DNA of 64,000 bases from Cephalopachus bancanus (Eukaryota; Chordata; Mammalia; Primates; Tarsiidae), in contig JAPVLO010000054.1 in NCBI GenBank assembly GCA_027257055.1, positions 3,720,001 to 3,784,000 on the forward strand, in the 5' to 3' direction. Of this stretch, positions 46,831 through 59,875 are shown piece by piece. The notes under the pieces were generated by a model, which saw only the letters and a program-made list of their open reading frames with translations, was not told the DNA's origin and ran no database searches. The position numbers and the translations under genes were made by a program. Numbering within the stretch: position 1 is the stretch's first letter; each line of letters begins with the position of its first letter.

Positions 46831-48585
46831 CTAGACTAATCCATTTTAAAATACAACAGTGTTCTGTTAGGGTAAGATTTGAGGAATTTTTTTTTCATTT
46901 TACTTAGCCATATTTGAAATGTTTCTGCAATGATCACGTGTTTATTTTGTGATATAAAGGTGATTTTTTTTAATGGGATGAATTCAGGTGTACGAAAAAG
47001 TCACAGAGAGTGAATACTTAAATTCCCCAACCAGGCTTTAAAAAAGATGTCAACCCTACTAGCTGATTCTCATGCATCATCAAATGAAGAATCACCACTG
47101 CTAAAAATAGAGTTGCTGTTTCTTTTCTTAGATATACAAGAAGGACTGTGCTGACCTCAGACTCCATCTTGGTTGAGCTCAGAAGTCAGTGGTCTGAATG
47201 TATGGGACTTTCAGAAGTAACGAGTCATCGGCCAATTTAATCAGGACCAATGGGACAGAGCGAGTTCTACCTGCTCATTCTCATCACTAATCAGAGAACA
47301 GGCTGAGCTGCCTCTTCATGCCATGAGCTGAACCTTGGATACACCATAAGAGATAAAGGTTCTTCTGAATAGGATAATTATACTAGTGTTTACATTAAAA
47401 AGTTGATAACACCAGTTTGCACGGAGCTGTGACCAAGTTGTCAAGTCTGTTGCCTCACAAATGAGTCCAAAGTTAAAGATATAATTGAACACTAGTATTT
47501 GTTCCATTCTGATGTGTCAGTTCTAGGGTTGATATATTCAAAATATGTAACTATGGGTTCAGCCTGGTCACTGGCCAATCAGAGCAGATGCCAGAGTAAA
47601 CAATGGTAGACCTGTACGGATGCATTCCTACTGAACCCCAATCAGTCTTGGTGAGTTTCTTTTTAAAACCTGGAATTACGCATTGGCTGAGGGGTTTCTT
47701 CTTTCAAAGACACAATTACTGAGTTATAAGCCTCATAAATAGGTTGAGTAGTCATTTTAAAAAGCACAAAAAAACTCACCTCTCACTGCTGAAATATTAC
47801 TTCAATCCATCATGAGGGGTAGCATGCCACTAATAGCAGTTTACATAAGTCTCAAGAGCACTGGTAAAGGGGAAAACATCAGAAAACTGGCAAAATGTTC
47901 CTGACAGGTCTGCCAGCTCTGCTGGGTGTGGATGCCTACCGCCAAACCACAATTGTTGTTGCAATGAAATTGAATTATGTGTTGAAAGAAAACATCTTGC
48001 TCTAATTTACACAGGTAATAAGTGAATTACCCTTGAAAGCCCTTTGGAGGGAGAGAAAACAAACCCAATTTGTAGAAAAAGAGAGATCCTAAGCAATGCT
48101 TAAAATCTTACCCAGGAAGACGGAGGCTGCCTCCATTATACTCATATTTAAGGCAGAAGCGGGTAAGTTCATCAGCCACTCACCTAAGTGTCGGGTGCTT
48201 TACAGCAGGTGAGGAAAACTTGCAGATGTTCACAAGAGAACAACACAGATTTGATCATAATAACAATGGGTGTGGAGGGACAATAGGGATTGCTGCCAAT
48301 TGCCACAGGCAGAAAGTAGGTTCCCCATCCGAAGGAGACAGCCACCACTCTTTGGTGCCATGAGAAAATGCAGGTCCAGTGTTGATGGACCTTTCCATTT
48401 TTTAGCAAAACTCAGTCATACAGGTGTTTATCCAAATTTCTTGATTTCAAATGTAGGCCAACAATTTTGAGAAGGGGGAAAAAAATCCCAAACATTTTAA
48501 AATCATTTTTTCAAGTCAACATATGCAGGGCAAACTGAACACATGCAGCACACAAGTTGCAACTTCTGATTTAATCCATTTTTTT
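46831..48585. other. Upstream flank, partly LTR-like
   Basis: Between 47145 and 47710 there are phrases such as 'CTCAGACTCCATCTTGG', two CCAAT-type boxes and a 'TTGGCTGAGGGG' end that look like an old LTR, but I cannot name it. The rest is unassigned. Confidence 0.35.
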
Positions 48586-48589
48586 CCTT

Positions 48590-48830
48590 CATTCAAAAAT
48601 ATTTTCTGAGTATCTACAGAGTGCCAGATACTGTGCTAGGACTAAAGGATACAATTCATAAGATAAAATTCCTGCCCTCAGAAATCTTACAATCAAATGT
48701 AAAATTGAGATGACGTCCAATTATAATACTGAACTATGAGTACCTCCGGAGGACCTAAGAGGAAACCCTAAGCCAGACTTGAAGGGATCAGAAATGGCTT
48801 TGCCAGGTTGAAATCAGAAAGGTAGCTGTT
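48590..48830 (-). mobile_element. L2 LINE, part 1 (split by an LTR)
   Basis: 'TTTTCTGAGTATCTACAGAGTGCCAGATACTGTGCTAGG' and 'CCTGCCCTCAGAAATCTTACAATC' are antisense L2. It resumes near 49276. Confidence 0.8.
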
Positions 48831-48836
48831 CATCTA

Positions 48837-49275
48837 GTGTATCAGTTCATTTTGGTTGCATAACAAACCACCCCAAAACTTAATGGCTTAAAATAAAAAC
48901 AATTTGTTGGGTTCATGAGCCCAGGTGTTAGCAATCTGGGCTAGGCCCTGCTGAACAATTCTAATCTGGGACTTTCTAACACATCTACAGAGAGCTACTG
49001 GGTTGGTTGGGGAATTGGTGGGAGCAGCTGGAGTAGGATGACCTCAGTCTAAACAGTTTATGTCTGCTCCACATGGTCTCTTTTCTTCCCATGGCAGGTG
49101 GGTGCACTTCCCAAAAAAAAACCTAGGCTCAGAGCTGTCACACTGCAACTTCTGCCCTGATCTGCTAACCAAATCAAGTCCCAGGGCTATCCCAGATTCT
49201 GGGGGAGGGGAAATGTTCTCCACCTCTTAATGAGAAGTCACATGCTGTAAGGTGTGGTTACAGGGAGGGGTGAAG
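48837..49275 (+). mobile_element. LTR of ERVL type (MLT2-like), inserted in L2
   Basis: 'GTATCAGTTCATTTTGGTTGCATAACAAACCACCCCAAAACTTAATGGCTTAAAA' is the standard start of this LTR group, and 'GAAGTCACATGCTGTAAGG..GGTTACAGGGAGGGGTGAAG' its end region. Confidence 0.7.
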
Positions 49276-50140
49276 AACTGAGGCCATTTTGGTAGTGTGC
49301 TTCACCTGACAAAAAGGCATGGCATGTGCAAAGGCCCAAAGATAAATGAGAAAGAAAATAGAGTCTGGAAATTCCAAGTTATTTGGTATAACAGGAGCAG
49401 AGAAGGCAGAGGGCTCCTGAGGAAATGCATGACAAGTGTGATGAGAAGAAGCCAGATCATAAAGAACCTACCCTGCGTGCAGGCCAGTGAAATAGAAGGT
49501 TTTTTCGTTTTTTATTTTAAGGCTTTCTCCCTGCTGATGATCTATGGGCAAAATACAAGACAGCCGTAAAAGAAATGCAATGTAAGTTTAAATGTAAGTA
49601 TCCTAAATAAAAAGTTCTGGGGCTTATTAAGAAGAGACATTGTATTTGGTTTGGAAATTAGGGAAGGCGTCATAAGAAGGTAGAATATGAATTGAATTTT
49701 GGTGGATAAAAAAGATTTTTCCAGAAAAAATACAGATACAGAGGTGAGCCCAAAGACGAGCGTCAGCCAAAGTACAGGGGCAGGAAACCCCAAATTACAC
49801 AGAAACGGTAGCAGCTCTCCATCTTTCTGTACCTTAACTTCCTGAAAGGTGATATTTGCATGTAACACTCCCACATTCATACCCTGATTATGCCAGAGTT
49901 AAGACAGGCTATGGGGTTCTGTACAACTGCCAGCTTCTGACCCCACCCTCTCTCGCCCCCGGGCCATTGTGTCACTGAGTCTGAGATCCACTAATGGAGG
50001 TTTTTATAGGGGAACAATGAAAGATGCAGCGGAGAAGATAAGTCAAAAGCAGAGACTGGAGGTGCTCAAATGCCAGGTTAAGGAATTTAAACTTAACGAA
50101 GGTGGTAAAGAGTCCTTGGACACTTTTAAGTAGGATAATA
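49276..50140 (-). mobile_element. L2 LINE, part 2
   Basis: 'GCATGTGCAAAGGCCCAAAGATAAATG', 'GAGCAGAGAAGGCAGAGGGC', 'AGCCAGATCATAAAGAACC' and 'GGAATTTAAACTTAAC' are ordered antisense L2 landmarks. Confidence 0.65.
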
Positions 50141-50152
50141 ACATAAAAAGAA

Positions 50153-50385
50153 CTGCATTTTGCCAACATTCATCAGGCAGAAGTGGATAAAATGGAGCAG
50201 GAAGAGGCTAAAAGAAGCTTCTTCTCTATCCTCTGGTCATGGCAGGCATGACAAATCCATGAAGGAGCTGCATTTTGCCAACATTCATCTGGCAGAAGTG
50301 GGTAAAATGGAGCAGAAAGAGGCTAAGAGAAGACGCCTTTTCCCTATCTTCTGGCCATGGCAGGCATGACTAATCTATCAAGGGA
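50153..50385 (+). repeat. 115-bp tandem duplication
   Basis: Two copies, from 50153 and 50268, each opening 'CTGCATTTTGCCAACATTCATC' and containing 'GGCAGAAGTGG.TAAAATGGAGCAG' and 'CATGGCAGGCATGAC'. They are roughly 85-90% alike. An open frame crosses both, but the period is not a multiple of three. Confidence 0.93.
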
Positions 50386-50489
50386 CATTTTCCTGAGAAT
50401 CCCAAACTGACCTTCCACTTCTTCCCGGCAGAGTGTTCTAATGGGGTGGAGAAAAGGGTGGAGCCGAAAAGCAGATTTTGACCTAATGG

Positions 50490-50573
50490 GTACTCTTGGG
50501 CTGAAGACAGGCAACGATTAAGAGGTACCTAATCCTAAACTGTATCCCACATCTTTATTTAAAAAAAAAAAAA
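50490..50573 (+). mobile_element. Short L1 3' end
   Basis: 'GAGGTACCTAATCCTAAACTGTATCCCACATCTTTATTT' then an A run, resembling the other short L1 ends here. Confidence 0.5.
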
Positions 50574-50579
50574 GGTGAG

Positions 50580-51394
50580 ACACCATTTAAGTGGGAAGCA
50601 GAACCCAGGCGCCAGGTAGAAGTGGTGGTAGAAAAGAAAAGGTAGAATGCTTTGAGAAGTGTTGGTGAGGGGTGTCAGTAGGACTTGGCACTTGCTTAAT
50701 GTAGGGCCCGATGAGAAGGGGCCAATCAAATATCACTCCAATTTTTTAAGGCTGTGAGAGAATTGCAGTGCCCCTAACCAAAAAAGGAAATGGCAAAACA
50801 AACATTGTGAAGGGAAGAAGAAAAGAGATGAAGTTTGAATCTTTGGTATAAACACCAGGGCTAAAAGCAATCAAATGAGGGCTGAACCTCAAGTTCTTAA
50901 CAATAAGCACAAAAACAGGAATCTCGTGAATATAAGATTTCTCCCAAGATCCCCAGCAGAATTGAAAGAATGCATATAGGAGAGAAGTCAATTTCTAGTT
51001 TCCCCTAAAAATATTACAGTATCATTCAAGAGTCTCAAGAACCAAGAATAGGAGGAAAGTGAAAACGTGGCTGCAGAATTTTGTTGTTTTTTTTTTTTTT
51101 CGCCTAGAAGCAAGTTGGGGGGGTGAGGAAATGGCCCCTGCCTTTCACTCAAGGTCATGGCTGCACATGTGGACACCGAGTGACCCACCCCTTCTCTCAA
51201 CCTTCACCCTGTGTCTGAACTTCTGACCTAATGGGACACGTGAAAGACTTGATCATATTCCAAAATGCATTGTTCTGCTACCTCTGGCTTCAGATAGTCT
51301 GACATGCAACAAAAGTGGGTGCCCATGTTCAGAGGAAGGGAGCTGAACTGTAAGTCATTCTTCTTTAAGGGAGGCAATAAAAAATCATGGTTTT
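50580..51394. other. Upstream flank, no recognised element
   Basis: Only a T-run (51083-51100) and a G-run (51117-51122) stand out. Confidence 0.4.
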
Positions 51395-51693
51395 GGCCAG
51401 GCACAGTGACTCACACCTGTAATCCCAGGACTTTGGGAGGCCAACTGGGAGGATCGAGACCAGGAGTTCAAGACCAGCCTGGGCAACATAGCAAGACCTC
51501 CCTCGTCTCTACAAAAAAAATTTAAAAATTAGCCAGGTGTGGTGGTGCACACCTGTAGTCCCAGCTACTCAGGAGACAAAGGAGAGAGAATCGTCTGAGC
51601 CTAGGAGTTTGAGACTACAGGGAGCCGTGATCATGCCACTGCACTCCAGCCTGAGCCACAAAGTAAGACCCTGATCCAAAAAAAAAAAAAAAA
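51395..51693 (+). mobile_element. Alu SINE, old
   Basis: AluJ/S-like dimer with 'GTAGTCCCAGCTACTCAGG', ending in A17 and a short (GA)n. Confidence 0.93.
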
Positions 51694-51714
51694 AGAGAGA
51701 GAGAGAGAATCACA

Positions 51715-51900
51715 GTTTCAAGTATGAGTTCTGGATTAAGATTTCTTGATTTCACCTCCCAGCACTATCTTCATTTTAGGAAGTCACTTAATTTCTCCAC
51801 ACTTCCATTTCTTCATCTGTAAAATGGACCTAATAACAGTATCTATCGCTTAAGGTTGTTGTGAGGATTAAGTGGCAAATACATGCTAAATGTACTCAAT
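51715..51900 (+). mobile_element. MIR SINE
   Basis: 'CTTCATCTGTAAAATGGACCTAATAACAG..GTTGTTGTGAGGATTAAGTGG' is textbook sense MIR. Confidence 0.92.
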
Positions 51901-51904
51901 TATT

Positions 51905-53163
51905 AAATATAATTTCTTCACAGTTACTTTTTTTACTTTTATAAAATACTAATGAATTTTTTTTTATTCATTAATGTAATCCATGAAGAGTTCTCACATT
52001 TTTTATAGTGAAAATTTCCTTTGGTTTGCCATGACTGGACAAGAAAGTTAAGGACCTATAAATGAATGAATGCCTCCTATAAAGGGAATTCTTGGAGGCT
52101 TCCTCAATCTCTGAGAAGACATGAAGTGACCCTAGCCAGAGTCAAACTCCTATAGGATGCTAGGCACACACAGTCTCCATAGATATGAGGTGAGGGTATG
52201 GGAAGATGGATTTTGGCAAAAGACCTTCCATGTTTGGCCTTGGCAAATTTCTTGTTTCTACTTCTTTTAACTCAAAAAAGGTAAAGGAGCTGAAAAGAGA
52301 TTAGAGTCTTCTTTACTTCAGCTTCAGAGATTTCCTTATAAAATCTTCCACTTATTAATATAGTAACATGAAGATGGGGTTCTATGCCCAAATGAGTGGA
52401 ATCAGAGGTTTGAGCATTTCAGAAGATAGTCCTCGAAAGGTGGCCACTACCAATTACTCCCTGTTTGCAAACTCTTACAGTTATCCTGCTAAGCAAAAGT
52501 TAATACTGGGTCTATCATAAAGTTCTATAACAATACGATAGAACATCATGTCTTTATCAAACAACTTCTGCAACAAGTATGGCAGTAGTGAGCTGCTAAA
52601 TGGTAATTGGCTTTTCAGAAATAAAAAGCCCTAGTGTGTAACTTCTGCCAATTAATGTGGTATAAATATTCCTACCATAGCTGATTTTAGGCATCCAAAG
52701 GACATCAGTGAAAGTGAAATTGAGAAGATCTATACACAGTTGGTTCTGATGAACCAATATAAGTTGTCCCAGCACACCATTGTCACTGTACAGACCACCT
52801 CTTAGGTCACCAGTAAGACCTTTCTCAAGTCCAGTCTCAGATGACAATGCTGCCCTTGGAGCCAGAGAGGCAATGTGGAGCAGAAATTAAGACTGGATCC
52901 TCCAGGTGGCTATTGAAACCATACCCAGATGGTGCACACTGCTTTGTTTTGTGTCATAAACATGTTTCAAGTCTTTTTCTTATGTCAGTAGCTCTTCCAA
53001 GACCAGGCCAGCTTTGAAGAGCAATCAGGACACGTGGGTAACAATAAAACCAATATTGAAAACAGGTCCAGAAGATTCTCTGAGGCCCTCAGAGGCTTCG
53101 TTTCTTGGCAGAGACTCAAGAACTTCTGATACCCTCCTGAACAGACATTCAAATGCTCCTTTC
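51905..53163. other. Upstream flank, no recognised element
   Basis: Unique-looking, with an AT-rich run near 51920-51975. Confidence 0.4.
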
Positions 53164-53450
53164 TGGCTGGGTGCAATGGCTCACACCTATAATCCCAACA
53201 TTCTGGGAGGCCAAGGTGAGAGAATTTCTTGAGGCCAGGATTTTCAAAACCAGACTGGGCAACATGATGAGACCCCCATCTCTACAAAATTAGCCAGGCA
53301 TGGTGATGTGTGTCTGTAGTCCCAGCTACTTGGCAGACTGAGGCAGAAGGACCACTTGAGCCTAGGAGTTCAAGGCTGTGGTGAGCTATGATTGTGGCAC
53401 TGCATTCTAGTCTCGGTGACAGAATGAGCTCCTAACTCAAAAAATAAAAA
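53164..53450 (+). mobile_element. Alu SINE, old
   Basis: Dimeric, with 'GGCTGGGTGCAATGGCTCACACC' start and many substitutions; linker between monomers shortened. Confidence 0.92.
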
Positions 53451-54570
53451 GTACATTAAAACAACAAAACATTCCCTTCCTGGTCACCAATACCATTATC
53501 TGCACTGTCCTCTGGTGGCTTCAGTGGCTGCCATAATCTGGTGATGATTTCTTACCTCTGATCACCTTCTCTTCTCTTCAAATGTCTTATCATGGCTATT
53601 CTCAGTCACATTGGACTCCACATTTCTAGAGAGATTTGGGATGATTTTTCCCATGCGGAATAAGACAGTAGCTTAGCGGCACAACTTAGAGTCAGTGTCA
53701 AAAGTGTCCCTTGCTACTGGGAGCTGGGTATTGAGTTCCCTTTCTTCTAGAATGGTCTTCTAACATCTATATACAGTGAGTGAGTCCTGTTGCCGAGTCT
53801 TAATCCTGGAGATGGATAACCAACCATCTCAAAGCTTCTATTAAAAATTGTTTAATGGATATTCATTCCACTAATAAAACTCCTGGTGCCTGCCCTGAGC
53901 AATGGTCCAGATTCGCTTGTTCCTTTCCTCCCTCTCTACAATGTTTTTGCACTGGAGATTTTATGTGTCCTCCACTTTTTTTCTGCCTGTGGTTGACTTG
54001 ACCTTGCCTCTTAGCAGAGAAGCAGGTGCTTTGTTCTCTGAGGAGGACATGAAGAGACTGGCAAAGTCTCACTGCAGAAAGGCGTTGGAAAGGTGCCAGT
54101 CTGGAAAAACTTCAGCATCAGCTCCTGGCATCCCTGCTTCAACTGATGAGGCAAGGTTCCCAGTAACACATCACATTCCAGCTCTTTTCCTCGGTCAGTG
54201 GTGATGAGGATGGGTCTTATCTTTCCTCATCCTCTTACCAAGAATCTACTTCATAGCACTGTGGAGACAGCACAGAGAGGAAGTGTGCAACCGTACTGTG
54301 AAGCAACAGCGTTCTCAAAAGATGTTATTCATTAGAATGGTGACACCCCTCCCCCAGAGTTACTGGCTTAACCCACTTCTTCCTCTGAAACTGTATACAA
54401 TCTCCTGTTCTGGTACTTAATAGTTGATGAGTGTGTGCATCTCCATTAGACGACTTGGGGTTAGAGTCCCATCCTCTGTCCCCAGCACCAACCCAGAAGT
54501 TGGCACACAGGATCCCAATCTTACAAATGAAGCACTTGAGGGAGTTCAAAGAGCTCATACATTGCAGACT
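53451..54570. other. Upstream flank, no recognised element
   Basis: No named repeat. Two opposed open frames of 70-100 codons overlap at 53863-54204; neither resembles a known protein. Confidence 0.4.
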
Positions 54571-54574
54571 GTCA

Positions 54575-54680
54575 CCGAGACTGGATGCAGTGGCACAATC
54601 ATAGCTCACCACAGCCTTGAACTCCTAGGCTCAAGTGGTCCTTCTGCCTCAGTCTGCCAAGTAGCTGGGACTACAGACAT
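54575..54680 (-). mobile_element. Alu fragment
   Basis: About 105 bases of antisense Alu ('GAGACTGGATGCAGTGGCACAATCATAGC' to 'GTAGCTGGGACTACAGACATAC') with neither tail nor start. Confidence 0.88.
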
Positions 54681-54689
54681 ACATTGCAG

Positions 54690-57600
54690 AGTTCATTATA
54701 TGAACTCGCATCTCTTGACTCCAACTGCAGCAATCATGCCACTCTGGCACAGGTTAGGTGCTCAAAAAATGCCTGTTGACTTTATTGGGGTATAAGCCCT
54801 CCTCTTTTTGAATCCTTGCCTTAGGAAAACTGCTCTGCAGTTATACATGTGATCTTTGAATCACTAGACAACTACTACACACATCAAATAAATTAACCAG
54901 TCAGTCCTCATAGGGAGTGGTGTAGAGGTTGGACAAGGACACTGCAGGACCCTGAAGTCGTGAGGAAAAGTAGAAAGATGCAGGAGGAACAAGAATAGGA
55001 GAGGACTTGGTGGTAGCCTGAGGGCTGAGGCACTTCCTGTCATATGAGGCTCGCCTCACCTCAAGGATCAAGCACACCAGTGGCCTTCACTTAGCTATGT
55101 TCATGCAATCCCCAAACACATTTTTTATATTATCGACTCCCTTGCATATTTTTGAAGAAGACATCTAAAACTTTTATATGCGTGGGTTAGTTGCAAAAGT
55201 TGTATTATCTAATTCTCTGTATATTGTACATATTTTAAAAATATGTTAGCCAAAACATTGAACAGCAGATTCAACTTATTCAATGTACAGAAATTATCTA
55301 TCACACATCCTAATTAGCCAAACCACCTTCACCATCCAATCAAGCAGCATTGCTGTTAAAAAAGTATCTGACTGCATTCTTAGTTATAATAAATGCATTT
55401 ATACATGCAGACACACTGTCTCCAAGATAACCTTCTCACTCAACTATGATTCTGAGACAGTCAGAGAGATGAGGCACAGAGGCTTTGGCATGAGTTGGAA
55501 ACCTGGACAAAAGGAGATGTGGCCTGCTTCTGCTTGCATTGCTCTTACTGAGCTGCCCCTCTGGAGCAATGTGTGCTGAAATCATCCCTTTGTGTGATGC
55601 CAGGAGATTTCTATGCACATTGGGACAATGCCCTGCAGTGAGATTCCAAATGGGTGAGGTTTCCTTTGTTTTCTGAAAGAGTAAAACTCAGATGAGTTCT
55701 TGGGCAAAAAACATTCTTGAAAAGGAGTTCACATGATCTGGACATTGATTCCCTCAGACACAACTATGCCCAGGTGCCCGTAGAAGGCTTCAGGCACCTT
55801 CACCTCCACCTGTGTTCAATGTTTTCCAGATCCTCCTCTCCTGTCCCAGTTTCTGTTTTCCCAGGATTCAGCAGTACTATATTCTAACTGGTTTTGTTGA
55901 CCTCTACTGAGGCACTACCACTACTGTCCCCAGACTTCAGAGCCCAGGCTCCAAATTCCTTGTTTTGTTCCTGTGTTTCCTTCACTCTGGGTAACCTTCA
56001 TTATATCAGGGAGGTCGATGCCTTTTAAAGAGGCATTAAACTGATTTATATAAAAGCACTAATGACTAATAGTCTGCCTAAGTTTTAAGGTGCTGTTTGC
56101 ATCTTTCGAAAAAAACTTGTTTACCAAACAAGTCTCCCATTGGTTGGAAATTCAGGCTAATATATGAGAAGTTATGAGCACTGTAGAGGAAATAGTCTTG
56201 ATGGTTTCAAGATAGTGGTAAGCAGTAACTTGTTAAGTAGGACCTAAGCCTAACAAGCAGCATCTCATTCTTTAAATCTGCAGGGAGTGCTCTCTGGAAA
56301 AAGTCCTCAACGTCCTGTAGCCAGTTGGTGGCAGATACTGCAGTGCCAGCATGGAGACAGAATGAGATCCAGACAAACTTTACGTAGGTCCTTATATCCT
56401 TGGAAATTCACCAAACTCAAGTCTTTGGGGGTAGTTCTTGTCTACTCTGAATCTCAGATATTTTTTAACTGATAGAATAGAGAAAAATATTCAATGTGAT
56501 GGGAAGGCCCAGGTGATCCAATCTAGAAGACTCATGAAAAGATTTGGGATTCCGAAGGTTATTTCAGGTCACGCTGTATACACCTGAGACTGAAGTTGTC
56601 GGGGCCAAAAGAAGAAAAAGGCCATATCCAAGATGATGCTCCTCTCACTCAGGCATATGGTAAATTTGGAGAAGTTTGCTCTCTAAGGATTTGAAGCTTG
56701 CCTTCCAAACTGGGGTAGGAAGATGGATCTATGCCACTTGGCTTCATCAATTCAGCAAAAAAACTCTTCAAACCAAATCTATATCTCTGAATGTAAACAT
56801 GAAGATTCATAGAAAGAACAGCAAGAAGATATCTTTGGAATTCGTTTGTACCCATGACATTCAAATGACCTGACCACACGGCACATGGCACCGGAACTCA
56901 GAATTAAAAACAATCTGCCACCACAATCAGAAACATAAACGAGTATGAAGAATCTGCTCGCCCTGCTCCCCGCACTTCTATTACTTATTTTCATGACAAA
57001 CAGCAGACTAATCAACATCTGTTCCTTCTCAATGTCCAAGAGATCTTGTTTGCAAACATGAACAACCACTGCTTTGTTCTCTGGGGAGAAAACAAAACAC
57101 TATCAATCAAAGCAAAGCTACATACCCAGACCCGCTGCAGCAGCCGCTTGTTCAAAACCGCATGTCATTCCCCTGCAAGCCAGAGTGCCGGGACGCTTTG
57201 GTATCCTCTGCCCCTGCTCTCCTGAGCAGTGCTGCAGGTTAACTCCTGGAGGCTGGATGCTCTAACCAGGGAAGCCAAGGCTTACCAACTTAACCGCTTG
57301 TGTGCTGACTCATGCTTGGGGCAGACAGGACGCACCCCTGCTGAGCCTGCTGATGGGCGAACCCCTGTGCCATCCTTGGAAGGTCACACCTAGAGTTCGT
57401 CATTTTGCACCCTGCACAAACCAGCTTAGGAAATAGTCATTCATTTACTCAGACTGACCTGCTTGTCCTATTTGATTTGGAAAATATTCAATTTTCCCCC
57501 CACTTGATCAACTACACACCACTGAGAGGAGACTTGACAGGACAAATCAGCACAGAGATGTAAGTTAAGACAATTTTGGATGCATGAGTTAAGTTCTGAG

Positions 57601-58465
57601 AGAGGAGATCCCCCTACTTTTCTAGAAAGATTGCAGCTAGATGGAGGAACCTGGATCTCATGTAGCCACCCTGATATATTGGAAAAGAAAATAAGACCGT
57701 GTTTACATTTTCCCTTTTGTTCTTTCCGGCAAAACCAAAAATCAACTGCCTGCAGTATTGCCTTGGTTTTAATCTACACAGAACTTACTAGGATTCCTAG
57801 GGGAAAAGTTTATTCTTCTAACCCTTTGGGGTTCAGATTAGCAGGTATCAAAGGCAGAAGACCTGTTTGATCAGGTCTTTGAAACCCACTTCATTCCACC
57901 CATGACACCACAAGAAGCTCAGAAGCCTAGAATGCCCACAGTAAAATGGTGTTGCTTTTCCAGTAGTTAGTGCATCACTTTAATATTAGCTGTAAGAGCA
58001 AAAACTTGCCTCCCAGCTTAGTGCAAGTCTCTGGTTTTCTTCAGGTCACATCAGGGTCCACTGTGGGACTCACATGGAAGTAGAAGTTCGGTATGAGGCA
58101 AACATGAGTGGTACAGGGGTATGGTAAAAAAGGAATGTTGAAGCAAGCATGAAATAGACATGCAGCACTGTGGGAAATGGGCTTAGAGAGTTACTACCTA
58201 GGTTCTCTTGCATTCCCACTGACTGGAGCTGCACTGAGGTTAGCTGAGATTTAACTACTAATTAGGCTCTAAGGCTCTGGGGCCTCCTTTACCTAAAGTG
58301 CATCTTCCGCGAGTTCTAGAAGCTCCAGGAAAAGGAATGCAAATCCATATGCACAGAACACAGCTTGTAGACTGAATGTGTAATAATAATAACAATGATA
58401 ACCATAGTAACCACTACCATGTTGAATGCTACTGTATGTCAACAAATGAGCTCAATATTTTACTT
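54690..58465. other. Upstream flank, mostly unique sequence
   Basis: Nearly 3.8 kb with no Alu or other repeat I can name. A relatively GC-rich block at 57120-57420 contains TGCTGACTCATGC, a good AP-1/Maf-type site. No exon could be proved. Confidence 0.4.
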
Positions 58466-58469
58466 ATGT

Positions 58470-58760
58470 TCTGTAGCAAGGACCGCTGGCTTTTCCACAA
58501 AAGCTTTTCCTTATCCCTCCTGGCCTTCCCTGAAGTTAGGGTAGCCATGGAACTGAGATCTACACAATGGAAAGTGAGCAAAAGTGACATGCACTGATTC
58601 TGTTCTTGGCCTATAAAATCTTCCCTAGGTGTAATCCTCCAGGCTCCATGCTTGTACTTGTAGGAAGAGATCCACCATGAACTTGGAGAATACGTAAGGA
58701 AGAGAGTAAAAGCCTCCATCAAGATTAATAACCACAGGGACACAGGGAGGACAGCAGCTG
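58470..58760 (-). mobile_element. Possible MLT1-type LTR fragment
   Basis: 'ACACAATGGAAAGTGAGCAAAAGTGACATGCACTG', 'GGCCTATAAAATCTTCC' and 'TGTAATCCTCCAGGCTCC' resemble an old LTR. Orientation is uncertain. Confidence 0.45.
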
Positions 58761-58819
58761 ACCTTTGCAATTACTTTAAAAATTATGGGGAAAAAATTAG
58801 ACACCAGCCTAAAAATGTG

Positions 58820-59118
58820 TTTGTTTGTTTTTTCTTTGAGTTAGAGTCTCACTCTGTTGCCCGGGCTGGAGTGCAGTGGCACACTCACAGCCACTGCAGC
58901 CTCGACCTGCTGGGCCCAAGCGATCCTTCCACCTCAACCTTCCAAGTAGCTGAAACTACAGGCATGCACATCACACCTGGCTAATTTTTCTTGATGTACT
59001 GTAGAGATAAGGTCTTGCCAAGTTGTCCAGGCTGGTCTCAAATCCATGAGCTCAAGCAATCCTCTCACCTCTGCCTCCCAAAGTGCTGGGATTAGAGGCA
59101 TGAGCCACCATGTCTGGC
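58820..59118 (-). mobile_element. Alu SINE with target duplication
   Basis: Antisense; AAAATGTG at 58812-58819 and 59119-59126. Confidence 0.95.
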
Positions 59119-59394
59119 AAAATGTGATTTTCAAAATTCTCTTAGGAATATGTAAGCAAAACAGTTTGAAGACCACTTGTCTGCAGAACAAAGATCAGAC
59201 TCCACTAGGTATTCATACTCATCCCAGCCCAACCAAGTCTTTTGCTTTACGTTTGACTCTGACATCTCCCCTGGTCATTTTCTCATTCCAGATACAAGGA
59301 TGTCTTTATAGTTCTTGAATGCACCTTCTCTTTCTCACCTCTGCTCAACCTTTTACCTTCCTCAAAAACAATTTCCCAGTGACTCCCCTCTTAA

Positions 59395-59875
59395 CTGAGG
59401 CAGTTTGAAAACATGACTGCAAATTATTTGACGCTCCATCCAAGAGGTCTTCTCCCCTCAAATCTGGGCAGGCTTGTGACTGTAAGAGTGTGAAAGTGAT
59501 GCCACGTGACTCTTGAGACTGGGTCACATAAGGCCTTGCAGCTTCTACATGTTTCCTGGAAAACTCTTATAGAGCCCTAAGTGTCACACATAGGTGCCTT
59601 GGTCACCATCCAAGCTATGCTTACCTTTCCAGTCATTGGCACTAATGAACCACATATATGAAAGAAGAAGTCTTAGACCTTCCAAACCAGTCCATCCAGC
59701 AGCTGAATACCATGGAGTGAACCCTATGAATGCCACACAGAACAAAAGTGTCACTTAGCCAAGTTCTTCTCAAATTCCTGACCCACACTGCCATGAGCTA
59801 TAATAAAGTGGTTGTTGTTAAAGCCACTGTGTTTAGGGTAGTTTGTTAGGTAGCAAGAGATAACTGGAACACCCT
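59395..59875 (+). mobile_element. MLT1-like MaLR LTR
   Basis: 'TCTGGGCAGGCTTGTGACTG', 'GATGCCACGTGACTCTTGAGACTGGGTCA', 'ATTCCTGACCCACACTG' and 'GTTGTTGTTAAAGCCACTGTGTTTAGGGTAGTTTGTTA' are the ordered landmarks. L2-like sequence (about 59220-59390 and 59895-60130) lies on both sides. Confidence 0.88.

Noticed and set aside
50160..50369. Possible repeat protein encoded by the 115-bp tandem units
   Set aside because: 115 is not a multiple of three, so the two units are read in different frames and would not encode a repeated domain.
54424..54795. Open frame of 123 codons
   Set aside because: The second half is translated Alu fragment, and the first half has no support.
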